9,357 nucleotides of DNA from an uncultured Collinsella sp. (GCA_934654515.1 CAKUGA010000049.1:1-9357); one strand, 5' to 3'; counted from the first letter of the stretch, positions 1 to 9,214 are shown. Translations and numbers: made by a program. Notes: a model not told the origin generated them from the letters alone.

Positions 1-2390
<2,390 letters not shown>

Positions 2391-2410
2391 ATTTGAAACC
2401 TCCTAGAGAG

Positions 2411-2438
2411 GCTGACTCAGTGTTTTGGCAAAGTCAGC
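2411..2438 (-). repeat. Inverted repeat in carA-carB spacer
   Basis: The 98-base gap between carA and carB (2391-2488) holds no gene. It contains a perfect 7-base inverted repeat, GCTGACT at 2411-2417 and AGTCAGC at 2432-2438, with a 14-base loop. In the transcript this hairpin ends 6 bases before the carB ribosome binding site. It has no T-tract behind it, so it is not a typical terminator. It could tune carB translation or mRNA processing between the two genes; that role is inference. Confidence 0.4.
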
Positions 2439-2488
2439 GAGGGTGCAGCTGGTGCATCAGGTTGCCGTGATGCGAGGGCGCGCTGGGC

Positions 2489-3994
2489 TTATGCCCGCGC
2501 GTCCGAAGCAGAACGGCAAGATGATGTGCCAGATGCAGCCGCAGCGTCGACCGGTCCGCCGTTCGGTAGAACGGCGGAACCATCGTCGGCGAAATTCCAG
2601 CCCTGCAGGCGGTCCTTCGCGGTGTCGATGTCCAGGTAGTTCTCCTCGCCGTCCATGAGTCGCGTAAAGGCGGTAAAGAGATAGTGGGCATCGGTGGGGC
2701 CAGGCGAAGCCTCGGGGTGGTACTGGACCGAGAAACACGGGGCGTCGAGCAGCTGGATGCCCTCGGCGGTGCCGTCGTTGAGGTTCACATGTGTCAGGCG
2801 AATGCGGCCGAAGCGCTCGTTCATCACGACCGGCGCGATGCCGCGACGCACCCAGGCGCGCAGGTCGCCATCGGCCGCATGCTCGGTCTCGCCGCCGGAA
2901 AGCTCCGGAATCAGTTTGCCCAGACTGGGGAACAGCAGACCAAAGCCGTGGTTTTGCGCGGTGATCTCCACGCGACGGCTCACCAGATTCATAACCGGCT
3001 GGTTGCCACCACGGTGACCGAACTTAAGCTTTTCCATTTGGGCGCCGCACGCCAAGCTGATCATCTGGTGGCCAAGGCAGATGCCAAAGACCGGCACCTT
3101 GCCGATCAGCTGCTGCACCTGCTCATAGGTCTCCACCACGGCATCGGGATCGCCGGGGCCGTTGGATAAAAAGACGCCGTCGGGATTCATGTCGAGCGCC
3201 TGCTGGGCGGGCGTATCCCACGGCACGACGGTGAGGTCGCAGCCGGCACGGACCAGGCCCTCCAGAATACCGCGCTTCACACCGCAGTCGTAGGCGACCA
3301 CTTTGTGACGGGAAGGAGCGGCAGCCGCAAGCGCAAAGTCATGCGTGGCAGGCAGGTCGGCGGCCACAAACTCGTGAGGCGCGGGGCAACTTACGGTCTT
3401 GACCAGGTTCTCGCCGACCAGCGTAGGCGCGGCGGACAAGCGCTCGGCAAGCTCGTCGACGTCGAAGATCTCGGTCGAGATAATGCCCATCTTGGAACCA
3501 TTGTCGCGCAGATGGCGCACCAGAGCGCGGGTGTCGACACCCTCGATAGCGACGACGCCGTGAGCGTGCAGGTACTCCGGCACGCTGACGGCCGAGCGCC
3601 AGTTAGAAGGCGTGGCGCACATGTCGCGAACGATCATGCCGCGCATAGCCGGAGCGCTCGCAGGGCGCACGGCGTCGCCGGGGAAGGCCGACTGGACGTC
3701 GGTCTCGTCGATACCGTAGTTGCCGATCTGCGGATAGGTCATGGTTACAATTTGGCCGGCGTAACTCGGGTCGGTCATGACCTCAAAGTAGCCCTCGAGC
3801 GAGGTGTTGAAGCAGACTTCGCCGGTCGCGGTGCCCTCGGCGCCGCATGCACGTCCATAAAAAATGGTCCCATCCTCAAGATACAGGATGCAGGGACCGC
3901 AGGTGCCCTTGCTGGTTTTGGCCAGCATACGCTGGCAAAGCTCGCTGGGCGCGAAGGTGCGGGCGACGGCGCCCGCGGTATGGTTGTTCGCCAT
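2489..3994 (-). CDS. carA: Carbamoyl-phosphate synthetase small (glutaminase) subunit, enlarged
   Basis: CarA hydrolyses glutamine and channels the ammonia to CarB. The N-terminal CarA domain runs from about residue 36 (YLEDGTIFYGRA) to 200, with the conserved stretch NTSLEGYFEVMTDPSY. The class I glutaminase domain runs from about 232 to 447. It shows SNGPGDP (277-283), the nucleophile C306 in GICLGHQ, FGHRGGNQPV, AQNHGF, and H426 and E428 in YHPE, so the triad is intact. The ATG at 3992-3994 follows AAGGAG with 4 bases between. At 501 residues the protein is far longer than the E. coli enzyme (382): about 30 extra residues at the N-terminus, an extra block of about 34 between AQNHGF and LTHVNLNDGT (near 360-394), and a tail of about 45 after LFTAFTRLM that ends in Ala/Ser-rich sequence. 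The reading frame is unbroken, so this looks like lineage-specific enlargement rather than damage. It is the first gene after the terminator at 4151-4194 and precedes carB. Confidence 0.97.
   Translation of the reverse strand: MANNHTAGAVARTFAPSELCQRMLAKTSKGTCGPCILYLEDGTIFYGRACGAEGTATGEVCFNTSLEGYFEVMTDPSYAGQIVTMTYPQIGNYGIDETDVQSAFPGDAVRPASAPAMRGMIVRDMCATPSNWRSAVSVPEYLHAHGVVAIEGVDTRALVRHLRDNGSKMGIISTEIFDVDELAERLSAAPTLVGENLVKTVSCPAPHEFVAADLPATHDFALAAAAPSRHKVVAYDCGVKRGILEGLVRAGCDLTVVPWDTPAQQALDMNPDGVFLSNGPGDPDAVVETYEQVQQLIGKVPVFGICLGHQMISLACGAQMEKLKFGHRGGNQPVMNLVSRRVEITAQNHGFGLLFPSLGKLIPELSGGETEHAADGDLRAWVRRGIAPVVMNERFGRIRLTHVNLNDGTAEGIQLLDAPCFSVQYHPEASPGPTDAHYLFTAFTRLMDGEENYLDIDTAKDRLQGWNFADDGSAVLPNGGPVDAAAASGTSSCRSASDARA
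2555..2578 (-). repeat. Perfect 9-base inverted repeat inside 3' end of carA
   Basis: TCCGCCGTT at 2555-2563 pairs with AACGGCGGA at 2570-2578 across a 6-base loop, giving a stable GC-rich hairpin in the carA mRNA. It lies in the codons for the non-conserved C-terminal tail of CarA (around Pro-Asn-Gly-Gly, residues 477-480), about 65 bases before the stop. No T-run follows, so it is not a standard terminator. Confidence 0.4.
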
Positions 3995-4005
3995 AATTCT
4001 CCTTC

Positions 4006-4023
4006 CCGGTCTCACGGGACCGG
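4006..4023 (-). repeat. Hairpin just upstream of carA ribosome binding site
   Basis: CCGGTC at 4006-4011 and GACCGG at 4018-4023 form a perfect 6-base stem with a 6-base loop. In the transcript the stem ends directly against the GAAGGAG that serves carA. This position could affect ribosome access, but no alternative pairing that hides the binding site was identified. Confidence 0.35.
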
Positions 4024-4052
4024 CTTAAAGGTGTGTAGTTAGGCCTCGCGGT

Positions 4053-4058
4053 ATTGTA
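4053..4058 (-). promoter_or_regulatory. Possible -10 element of carAB
   Basis: The minus strand reads TACAAT here, one base from the sigma-70 type consensus TATAAT, 58 bases upstream of the carA start. It is exactly framed by a 5-base inverted repeat (GCGGT at 4048-4052 and ACCGC at 4059-4063), which could be a repressor site or chance. No good -35 hexamer is found 16-18 bases upstream, so the promoter call is weak. A promoter is expected somewhere in this interval because the upstream unit ends in a strong terminator. Confidence 0.3.
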
Positions 4059-4090
4059 ACCGCAAGCATGCCTCATGGCGTTAATTTCAT

Positions 4091-4133
4091 CGAAATGTTT
4101 ACGAAATGATAATTATGACTTTCTATGCATAAT
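4091..4133 (-). promoter_or_regulatory. AT-rich repeat region upstream of carAB
   Basis: Within a GC-rich window, 4081-4160 is strongly AT-rich and holds no gene. It contains a direct repeat CGAAATG (4091-4097 and 4102-4108, period 11, one helical turn), a palindrome ATAATTAT (4109-4116), and an inverted repeat ATTATG / CATAAT (4112-4117 and 4128-4133) with a 10-base gap. This layout suits a regulator-binding or upstream promoter region for carAB. An arginine repressor or a pyrimidine-responsive regulator would be biologically sensible, but the bases do not fit the ARG-box consensus well, so no regulator is named. Confidence 0.35.
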
Positions 4134-4150
4134 GATTTTTCTGGGACGGG

Positions 4151-4194
4151 GATTAAAAATCATCCCGCGGGGCTTGTGGCTCACGCGGGATGAT
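4151..4194 (-). terminator. Rho-independent terminator after the exporter/membrane protein pair
   Basis: In transcript direction ATCATCCCGCG (4194-4184) and CGCGGGATGAT (4169-4159) form a perfect 11-base stem with a 14-base loop, immediately followed by TTTTAATC. It begins 6 bases after the stop codon of the gene at 4201-5166. It is the clearest terminator in the window and separates the exporter unit from carAB. Confidence 0.88.
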
Positions 4195-4200
4195 GGCGTC

Positions 4201-5166
4201 TTACTTTTTCTTGTCCTGTTCCAGCAGATCGGACGGTGAGCGATCGGGCTTGCCGCCGCGGAAAATCTCGCGGCCATGCAGACGATGCTCCAGGTCACGT
4301 TCGGCCTTTTCCTCGTCAATCTTGGTCTGGCTCACCACCGGGTCCTCGATCAGCGACGAAACCGAGTTCACCTGTTTTTGAATGCGCTCGGCAATGGTGT
4401 CGTCCATGCTTACGATGCGCATCTTCCAGTCGATACTCGTGGCGTTGGATGAGCTCTTGGTCCACACGAACGTCAAAATGGCGCTCTGATGACCCCGCGC
4501 GGGAAACATGCCAAAAAAGGAATCGTGCTGAATGTTGCTATCCTCGTCGATATAGGCGTGAACGTTATACACCACGCGGTCAATCTTGTCGTTGAGCAGG
4601 GCGTTGGTCGCAAGCGCCGCGGCCTGGATCTGCCCGTTGGACAGCAGCTCGAGCTCATTGGCAGACGATGTGTCCAACACCGTCACCTCAACCGTGCCCG
4701 TGCGCTCATCGGCCTCGTCGACAGAAAAATCGAGCGGGAACTGCGTAAAGCCGTTGCCCCATTCGAGTCCGCCCTTGAGCGCGGTCGAGACGGTATCCAC
4801 CGAAACGCTCTCGGACAGGTTGGCGGTGTTCAGGCGTCGCATCACGCCGTAGCCAATCTGCATGCCCACGATCAGCACCAAAATACCGATGACCACGGCC
4901 ATGGCAGTCTTCGTAATGGTATGGCTCACCTGCGAGCCCGAAGGGTCGTCCTCGGACAGTGGGTCGATATGTTTTGCCTGGCTCGCGCGGTCCTCGCTGC
5001 GCAGCTGCGCTAGCGCCGCTTTGTCACCGCGCTTGGCCGCAGCCTCCTTCTCACGCATGCGCTCGGTTCGCTTTTTGGCAAGCGTGGGATCCAAGACGCC
5101 GGATGCATCGATTTCGGAGAATAACTCCGTCACTTCTTCCGGAGTCAAAGGGTTCTTGTCAGCCAT
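4201..5166 (-). CDS. Unrecognised single-pass membrane protein next to an ABC exporter
   Basis: I do not recognise a family for this 321-residue protein. The N-terminal part (1-85) is charged and hydrophilic, with a Lys/Arg/Glu/Ala-rich stretch at about 30-65 that could form a helix or short coiled coil. One membrane segment spans about 87-109 (AMAVVIGILVLIVGMQIGYG). The remaining 210 residues form a mixed alpha/beta-looking region with regular hydrophobic strands (about 158-165 and 196-206, plus LTFVWT at 231-236) and an extremely charged C-terminus ending in DKKK. Absence of a cleavable signal peptide and the single central segment suggest a bitopic protein with the N-terminus in the cytosol and the large C-terminal domain outside. 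The ATG at 5164-5166 is preceded by AGGAA. It starts 19 bases after the exporter stop and ends at a strong terminator, so it is very probably co-transcribed with the exporter. A role as an accessory or extracytoplasmic partner of that exporter is inference. Confidence 0.85.
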   Translation of the reverse strand: MADKNPLTPEEVTELFSEIDASGVLDPTLAKKRTERMREKEAAAKRGDKAALAQLRSEDRASQAKHIDPLSEDDPSGSQVSHTITKTAMAVVIGILVLIVGMQIGYGVMRRLNTANLSESVSVDTVSTALKGGLEWGNGFTQFPLDFSVDEADERTGTVEVTVLDTSSANELELLSNGQIQAAALATNALLNDKIDRVVYNVHAYIDEDSNIQHDSFFGMFPARGHQSAILTFVWTKSSSNATSIDWKMRIVSMDDTIAERIQKQVNSVSSLIEDPVVSQTKIDEEKAERDLEHRLHGREIFRGGKPDRSPSDLLEQDKKK

Positions 5167-5185
5167 AAACTTCCTGTCATATCAA

Positions 5186-7057
5186 TCAGTCGAGCTCGTG
5201 CGCACGCGCACCTTCGAACTGCATTCGATAGTAACGGGCATAGGTGCCGCCACGGGCGAGAAGCTCCTCGTGCGTGCCACGCTCCACAACGCGACCATGC
5301 TCAACGGTCGCAATCTCATCGGCATGCTTAATGGTCGAAAGACGATGGGCAATGATAATCGTGGTGCGGCCGCGTGCCAGCTCTTCGAGTGACTCCTGCA
5401 CCGCCTCCTCGCTCTCGTTATCCAAAGCACTCGTCGCCTCGTCCAAAATCAGGATCTTAGGGTTCTTGAGAAACACGCGCGCGATGGCAACGCGCTGCTT
5501 CTGTCCGCCCGAAAGACGGCTGCCGCGCTCGCCCACGACCGTGTCATAACCCTGTGGAAGCGACTCGATAAAGGCATCGATGTTGGCACGACGGGCGGCT
5601 CCGGCGATCTCTTCTGCCGTGGCGCCCGGCTTGCCGTAGGCGATGTTCTCGCCGATTGTTCCGTCAAACAGGTAGACATCCTGCTGCACCAGGCCGATGG
5701 CGCGGCGCAGGCTCTGCTGCGTCACATCGCGCACGTCCTGACCGTCGATGCTAATGGATCCGGCAGCCACGTCATAAAAGCGCGGCAGCAGCGAACAGGT
5801 CGTGGACTTGCCACCGCCCGAAGGGCCAACCAAAGCGATGGTCTGCCCGGGCTTGATGGACAGATTCATATGGTCGATAACGGGACGCTCTTCGGCATCA
5901 CCCTCGCCCAGCTCAACGTCCTCGTAGTTAAAGCACACGTCGTGATAATCCACGGCGCCGGCGGTCACCTGCAGATCCGTGGCGCCCGGCTTGTCCTGGA
6001 TATCCGGCGCGGTCGAGAGCACCTCGTCCATACGCTTAAAGCCGGCGATGGCCTTCTGATACATTTCGGCCGAATTGACGAGTGTCTCGAGCGGCGTGCA
6101 GAACAGCGAAATGTAGAGCGCGAAGGTTGCCATATCGACCGCCTGCAGCTGACCCTGGGCAACGAGCCAACCACCCAGCAGCACCACGATCACGTACAGC
6201 ACGCCCGAGAGCAGGCCATACGTCGCAGTATAGACGCCCATGGCGTGATACATGTTTTCCTTGGACGAAAGGTAGCGATTGTTGGAGGCGCGGAACTTAG
6301 AGCGCTCGGTCTCCTCATTCGCAAAGCTCTTGACCACGCGCATGCCCGCCAGCGAGTCCTGCAGTTGTGCATTGATGCCACTGATCTTTTTGCGGTTGTC
6401 GCTAAAGACCTCGCGCATGCGCATGTTCTGCCAAAACATGATGACCGCGAACGCCGCCGTCACCACAGCCATGGCAAGCGCCAGCACCGGCGCGATGGTA
6501 AACAGAATCACAAACGAGCCGATAATCTCGATGCCGCAGATGATGATCCACTCGGGCACGTGATGCGCTGCCTCGCAGATATCGAACAGGTCGTTGACTA
6601 CGCGGCTCATCATATCGCCCGAGCTGTTGCGGTCGAAGTACGCAAAGCTAAAGCGCTCGTACTGGTCAAACAGATCCTCGCGCATCTTGGACTCCATGCG
6701 CGCGCCCATCACGTGGCCCCAGTAGCTCACAAAGTAGCGGCAGGCGCAACGGATGACATACATCAGCACCAAACCCACCGCGATCATACCGAGCGCCTGC
6801 ATAATGGCAGCCTGACCCTGAGTAAACAGCCCACCGGTCAAATTGCGCAGAATAATAGGAAACGCAAGGTCAATGGCGGCAAGCACCAGAGCGCAAACAG
6901 TATCGGCAACAAAAAGCCCCATCTGGGGCTTGTAGTAAGAAAGAAACCTCTTCAGCATAATCACCTTACGCGGTTTTACCAAACCGCGTTTCGTCTCGAC
7001 GCTGCAAGCGCCCCATTTAGACAATCTGGCCTTCAATCGTCGGTCGCGTATATCCAT
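5186..7057 (-). CDS. ABC exporter half-transporter (fused membrane and ATPase domains)
   Basis: This is a type IV (exporter) ABC half-transporter, expected to work as a homodimer or heterodimer in the cytoplasmic membrane and pump a lipid, drug or peptide outward. Numbered from the ATG at 7055-7057 (623 residues), a six-helix membrane domain spans about 45-330. The ATPase domain follows with Walker A GPSGGGKST (411-419), Q-loop glutamine near 459, signature LSGGQ (515-519), Walker B ILILDE ending at D539/E540 and switch histidine H571 in AHRLST, so all catalytic elements are intact. Start choice: the ATG at 7057 has AGGAGGG 6 bases upstream, but family members usually begin like MLKRFLSYYKP, which here is an internal ATG at 6958 with only AAGGTG in front and a hairpin at 6968-6989. 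The 33-residue extension is basic and unlike the family. Third-position GC does not separate the two options. The substrate is unknown; no partner half-transporter is adjacent. Confidence 0.95.
   Translation of the reverse strand: MDIRDRRLKARLSKWGACSVETKRGLVKPRKVIMLKRFLSYYKPQMGLFVADTVCALVLAAIDLAFPIILRNLTGGLFTQGQAAIMQALGMIAVGLVLMYVIRCACRYFVSYWGHVMGARMESKMREDLFDQYERFSFAYFDRNSSGDMMSRVVNDLFDICEAAHHVPEWIIICGIEIIGSFVILFTIAPVLALAMAVVTAAFAVIMFWQNMRMREVFSDNRKKISGINAQLQDSLAGMRVVKSFANEETERSKFRASNNRYLSSKENMYHAMGVYTATYGLLSGVLYVIVVLLGGWLVAQGQLQAVDMATFALYISLFCTPLETLVNSAEMYQKAIAGFKRMDEVLSTAPDIQDKPGATDLQVTAGAVDYHDVCFNYEDVELGEGDAEERPVIDHMNLSIKPGQTIALVGPSGGGKSTTCSLLPRFYDVAAGSISIDGQDVRDVTQQSLRRAIGLVQQDVYLFDGTIGENIAYGKPGATAEEIAGAARRANIDAFIESLPQGYDTVVGERGSRLSGGQKQRVAIARVFLKNPKILILDEATSALDNESEEAVQESLEELARGRTTIIIAHRLSTIKHADEIATVEHGRVVERGTHEELLARGGTYARYYRMQFEGARAHELD
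6968..6989 (-). repeat. Hairpin beside the internal start of the exporter gene
   Basis: ACGCGGTTT (6968-6976) and AAACCGCGT (6981-6989) form a perfect 9-base stem with a 4-base loop. In the transcript the stem ends 9 bases before the ATG at 6958, directly in front of AAGGTG. It lies within the 33-codon stretch between the two possible starts. It could be a leader hairpin controlling initiation at 6958, or simply part of the coding sequence if translation begins at 7057. Confidence 0.5.
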
Positions 7058-7063
7058 ACGCTT

Positions 7064-7072
7064 CCCTCCTCT
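7064..7072 (-). promoter_or_regulatory. Strong ribosome binding site for the upstream exporter start
   Basis: The minus strand reads AGAGGAGGG, almost fully complementary to the 16S rRNA 3' end, 6 bases before the ATG at 7055-7057. This is the main reason for placing the exporter start at 7057 rather than at the family-typical ATG at 6958. Confidence 0.7.
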
Positions 7073-7113
7073 TTTAGACCACCTTGTCTCAAATGGAGCA
7101 CTTTCGCTGACTT

Positions 7114-7139
7114 ACACAAACCTGCGGGATCATCCCCGC
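7114..7139 (-). terminator. Weak terminator-like hairpin after the Nudix gene
   Basis: GCGGG (7124-7128) and CCCGC (7135-7139) pair across a 6-base loop, starting 3 bases after the Nudix stop codon. The downstream sequence AGGTTTGTGT is only loosely T-rich. It may give partial termination; read-through from purD and the Nudix gene into the exporter is possible. The gap 7073-7142 holds no gene, and I find no convincing promoter in it. Confidence 0.3.
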
Positions 7140-7142
7140 TCG

Positions 7143-7838
7143 TTACAGCTCTGCCCCGCCTAGTCGGTGAGCGATACTGTCGCAGGCCAAGGCGCCCACG
7201 ACGGTCTTGGCGTCTTCGATCTTGCCGTCGAGTACGGCGTCGATCAACTCGTGCAGCGGCACCAGGTCCACGTTGACAAACTCGTCATCATCGGGGTTGG
7301 GCGCGTCGAACTCGAGCTTCGTAGCTAGGTAGATGTGAATGATCTCGTCGCAGAAGCCACAGGTCGTGACAATCGACGTCAAAAAGCGAATGCGACCGGC
7401 CCTAAAGCCCGTCTCCTCGTGCAGCTCACGCTTGGCGCAATCAAGCGGATCCTCGCCCGGGTCGAGCTTGCCGGCGGGAATCTCGACCGTCACGCGGTCG
7501 ATGGCGGTGCGGTACTGACGCACCAGCACAATCTTGCCGCTCTCGGTCAGCGCCACAACGGCCGCCGCACCCGGATGGCGAATGATGTCGCGGGCGCTGC
7601 GGTGGCCGTTGGGCAGCTCCACCTCAAGACGGTGGACGTCGAGGATCTTGCCCTTCCAGGCACACTCCTCCGAAAGAATCTTCTCGTGCAGCTCGGCATC
7701 GTGCGGGTCGTCATCGCCCAGCACCAGCGCCGGCTCGTCAGCGACCGCGCCACCAGGTTCGCCCTCGGCGTGCCCATACATGCGGCTGTCCTCCTCGACG
7801 ATCTGCGCATCCACGAGCTCTTCGTTCTTCTCGTCCAT
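7143..7838 (-). CDS. Nudix hydrolase, ADP-ribose pyrophosphatase type
   Basis: The protein (231 residues) has a perfect Nudix box GX5EX7REUXEEXGU at residues 123-145: G123, E129, R137-E138-L139, E141-E142, G144, F145. These residues bind the metal ions that support cleavage of a nucleoside diphosphate linked to another group. The surrounding sequence (RHPGAAAVVAL, VLVRQYRTA, EIPAGKLDPGE) is typical of ADP-ribose pyrophosphatases, which yield AMP and ribose 5-phosphate; that exact substrate is inferred from family resemblance. An acidic, probably disordered extension of about 55 residues precedes the domain. The ATG at 7836-7838 was chosen because AGGA lies 9 bases upstream. The ATG at 7847, three codons earlier, is only one base from the same purine run. 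The gene begins 21 bases after the purD stop, so the two are probably co-transcribed; its products connect to purine and PRPP metabolism. Confidence 0.93.
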   Translation of the reverse strand: MDEKNEELVDAQIVEEDSRMYGHAEGEPGGAVADEPALVLGDDDPHDAELHEKILSEECAWKGKILDVHRLEVELPNGHRSARDIIRHPGAAAVVALTESGKIVLVRQYRTAIDRVTVEIPAGKLDPGEDPLDCAKRELHEETGFRAGRIRFLTSIVTTCGFCDEIIHIYLATKLEFDAPNPDDDEFVNVDLVPLHELIDAVLDGKIEDAKTVVGALACDSIAHRLGGAEL

Positions 7839-7859
7839 CCGTCTCATTCCTCTCGGACT

Positions 7860-9164
7860 TTAGGCATCCCAGGCGTCACGGCCGCGCAGCGCGCGCAGGC
7901 CGATGTCGTGACGCAGAGTCTTGCCCTCAAAATCAATCTTCTCGCAGGCCTCGTAGGCAAGGTTGCGAGCGTTCTCGAACGTGTCGCCCAGAGCGGTCAC
8001 GGCAAGCACGCGGCCACCATTGGTCACGAGCTGGCCGTCCACCACGGCAGTGCCCGCGTGGTACACGGTCACGTTCTCCATGGCCTCGGCATCGGCGATA
8101 CCGGTGATGACCTTGCCCTTCTCGTAGCTGCCGGGATAGCCCGCGCTCGTCAGGACAACGGCCACGGCCCACTCGTCACGCCAGTCGAGCTCAATCTGAT
8201 CGAGCTCGCAGTTGGCGCAGGCGAGCATGACCTCGACCAGGTCGTTCTTAAGGCGCGGCAGCACGACCTGCGTCTCGGGATCGCCAAAGCGGGCATTGAA
8301 CTCCAGCACCTTGGGGCCGGCAGGCGTGAGCATAAAGCCGCCGTACAGGCAGCCGCGGTAGTCGATACCCTCGGCAGCGAGCTCTGCCACGGTCTGCTCC
8401 ATGACCGCCACCATGGTGGCGTGCTCCTCGTCGGTCACGATGGGCACCGGGCTGTAGACACCCATGCCACCGGTGTTGGGGCCCTTGTCACCCTCGAGCG
8501 CGCGCTTGTGGTCCTGCGAGGTGGCCATGGGGCGCACGGTCTTGCCGTCGGTAAAGGCCAGCAGCGAGCACTCGGGACCGGTCAGCATCTCCTCGATGAC
8601 CACGGTATTGCCGGCATCGCCAAAGGTGCCGCCAAAGCACTCGCGCACGGCCTCCTCGGCCTGCTCAAGTTCGGTCGCCACGATAACGCCCTTGCCCGCG
8701 GCAAGGCCGTCGGCCTTCACGACCAGCGGGGCGCCCTGCTCGCGCACGTAGGCGAGAGCCGAAGCCTCGTCGGTAAACGAGCCGTAGGCTGCCGTCGGGA
8801 TACCGGCGCGCTCCATGAGCTGCTTGGAGAACAGCTTGGAACCCTCCATCTGGGCGCCCTCGGCACCCGGGCCAAAGCAGGGAATGCCCGCCGCGCGCAC
8901 GGCGTCGGCCACGCCCGCCACGAGCGGAGCCTCGGGGCCAATTACCACGAGTCCGCATCCGTGGCTCTGCGCAAACGCTGCCACGGCCGCAGGATCACAG
9001 TCGTCGAGAACAACGTTCTCGCCACAACTCGCGGTGCCGCCGTTACCCGGCGCGATGTAGAGCTTGCCGGCGCGCGGTGATGCTGCGAGCTTTGCTGCCA
9101 AAGCATGCTCGCGGCCGCCGCTGCCCAACAACAGGATGTCGATGGTTTGAGTGTCCGCCTTCAA
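7860..9164 (-). CDS. purD: Phosphoribosylamine-glycine ligase (GAR synthetase)
   Basis: PurD joins glycine to 5-phosphoribosylamine using ATP, the second step of purine synthesis, in the cytosol. The 434-residue protein is of normal family length. The N-terminal domain begins [13 protein letters not shown] (10-22) and holds [10 protein letters not shown] (35-44) and [12 protein letters not shown] (73-84). The ATP-grasp part includes [17 protein letters not shown] (108-124), [13 protein letters not shown] (148-160) and the family signature RFGDPE (292-297), preceded by VLEFNA. The C-terminal domain carries the usual SAGYPG (340-345) and [13 protein letters not shown] (381-393). The start is a TTG at 9162-9164: CCTCCTC on the plus strand places GAGGAGG 5 bases upstream, and homologs begin just before the ILLLGSGG strand, whereas an ATG further upstream at 9221 would run through a hairpin and the terminator. 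The gene lies behind the probable purA terminator and in front of the Nudix gene. Confidence 0.97.
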   Translation of the reverse strand: MKADTQTIDILLLGSGGREHALAAKLAASPRAGKLYIAPGNGGTASCGENVVLDDCDPAAVAAFAQSHGCGLVVIGPEAPLVAGVADAVRAAGIPCFGPGAEGAQMEGSKLFSKQLMERAGIPTAAYGSFTDEASALAYVREQGAPLVVKADGLAAGKGVIVATELEQAEEAVRECFGGTFGDAGNTVVIEEMLTGPECSLLAFTDGKTVRPMATSQDHKRALEGDKGPNTGGMGVYSPVPIVTDEEHATMVAVMEQTVAELAAEGIDYRGCLYGGFMLTPAGPKVLEFNARFGDPETQVVLPRLKNDLVEVMLACANCELDQIELDWRDEWAVAVVLTSAGYPGSYEKGKVITGIADAEAMENVTVYHAGTAVVDGQLVTNGGRVLAVTALGDTFENARNLAYEACEKIDFEGKTLRHDIGLRALRGRDAWDA

Positions 9165-9169
9165 GGGTG

Positions 9170-9176
9170 CCTCCTC
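9170..9176 (-). promoter_or_regulatory. Ribosome binding site that fixes the purD TTG start
   Basis: The minus strand reads GAGGAGG, 5 bases before the TTG at 9162-9164. This strong match explains the use of a non-ATG start and excludes the longer reading from the ATG at 9221. Confidence 0.85.
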
Positions 9177-9187
9177 TATGGATGAAC

Positions 9188-9208
9188 GGCCCGCCAACCT
9201 TGCGGGCC
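9188..9208 (-). repeat. GC-rich hairpin in the purD leader
   Basis: GGCCCGC (9188-9194) and GCGGGCC (9202-9208) form a perfect 7-base stem with a 7-base loop, all GC. It lies between the upstream terminator and the purD ribosome binding site, ending 11 bases before the latter. No T-run follows. It might stabilise the message or act in purine-dependent control; nothing in the sequence identifies a known riboswitch. Confidence 0.45.
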
Positions 9209-9214
9209 CATTAC

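Noticed and set aside
2489..3994. Frameshift or pseudogene explanation for the long CarA
   Set aside because: The frame is continuous, all catalytic motifs on both sides of the insertion are intact, and the ribosome binding site is good.
3305..4042. A plus-strand open frame across the 5' part of carA
   Set aside because: Antisense to well-conserved carA codons and with no recognisable protein features.
4109..4133. Arginine repressor (ARG box) site upstream of carAB
   Set aside because: The region is AT-rich and palindromic, but I could not fit the 18-base ARG-box consensus without several mismatches, so only an unnamed control region is reported.
5870..7276. A 468-codon plus-strand open frame across the exporter and the end of the Nudix gene
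   Set aside because: Antisense shadow, His/Arg-rich and of low complexity, crossing two real genes and their spacer.
7839..7847. Nudix start at the ATG at 7847
   Set aside because: The only purine-rich run lies one base away, too close for normal ribosome binding; the ATG at 7838 has proper spacing. The difference is three residues.
7335..9080. A 581-codon plus-strand open frame across the Nudix gene and purD
   Set aside because: Antisense shadow of two conserved genes with intact motifs on the minus strand.
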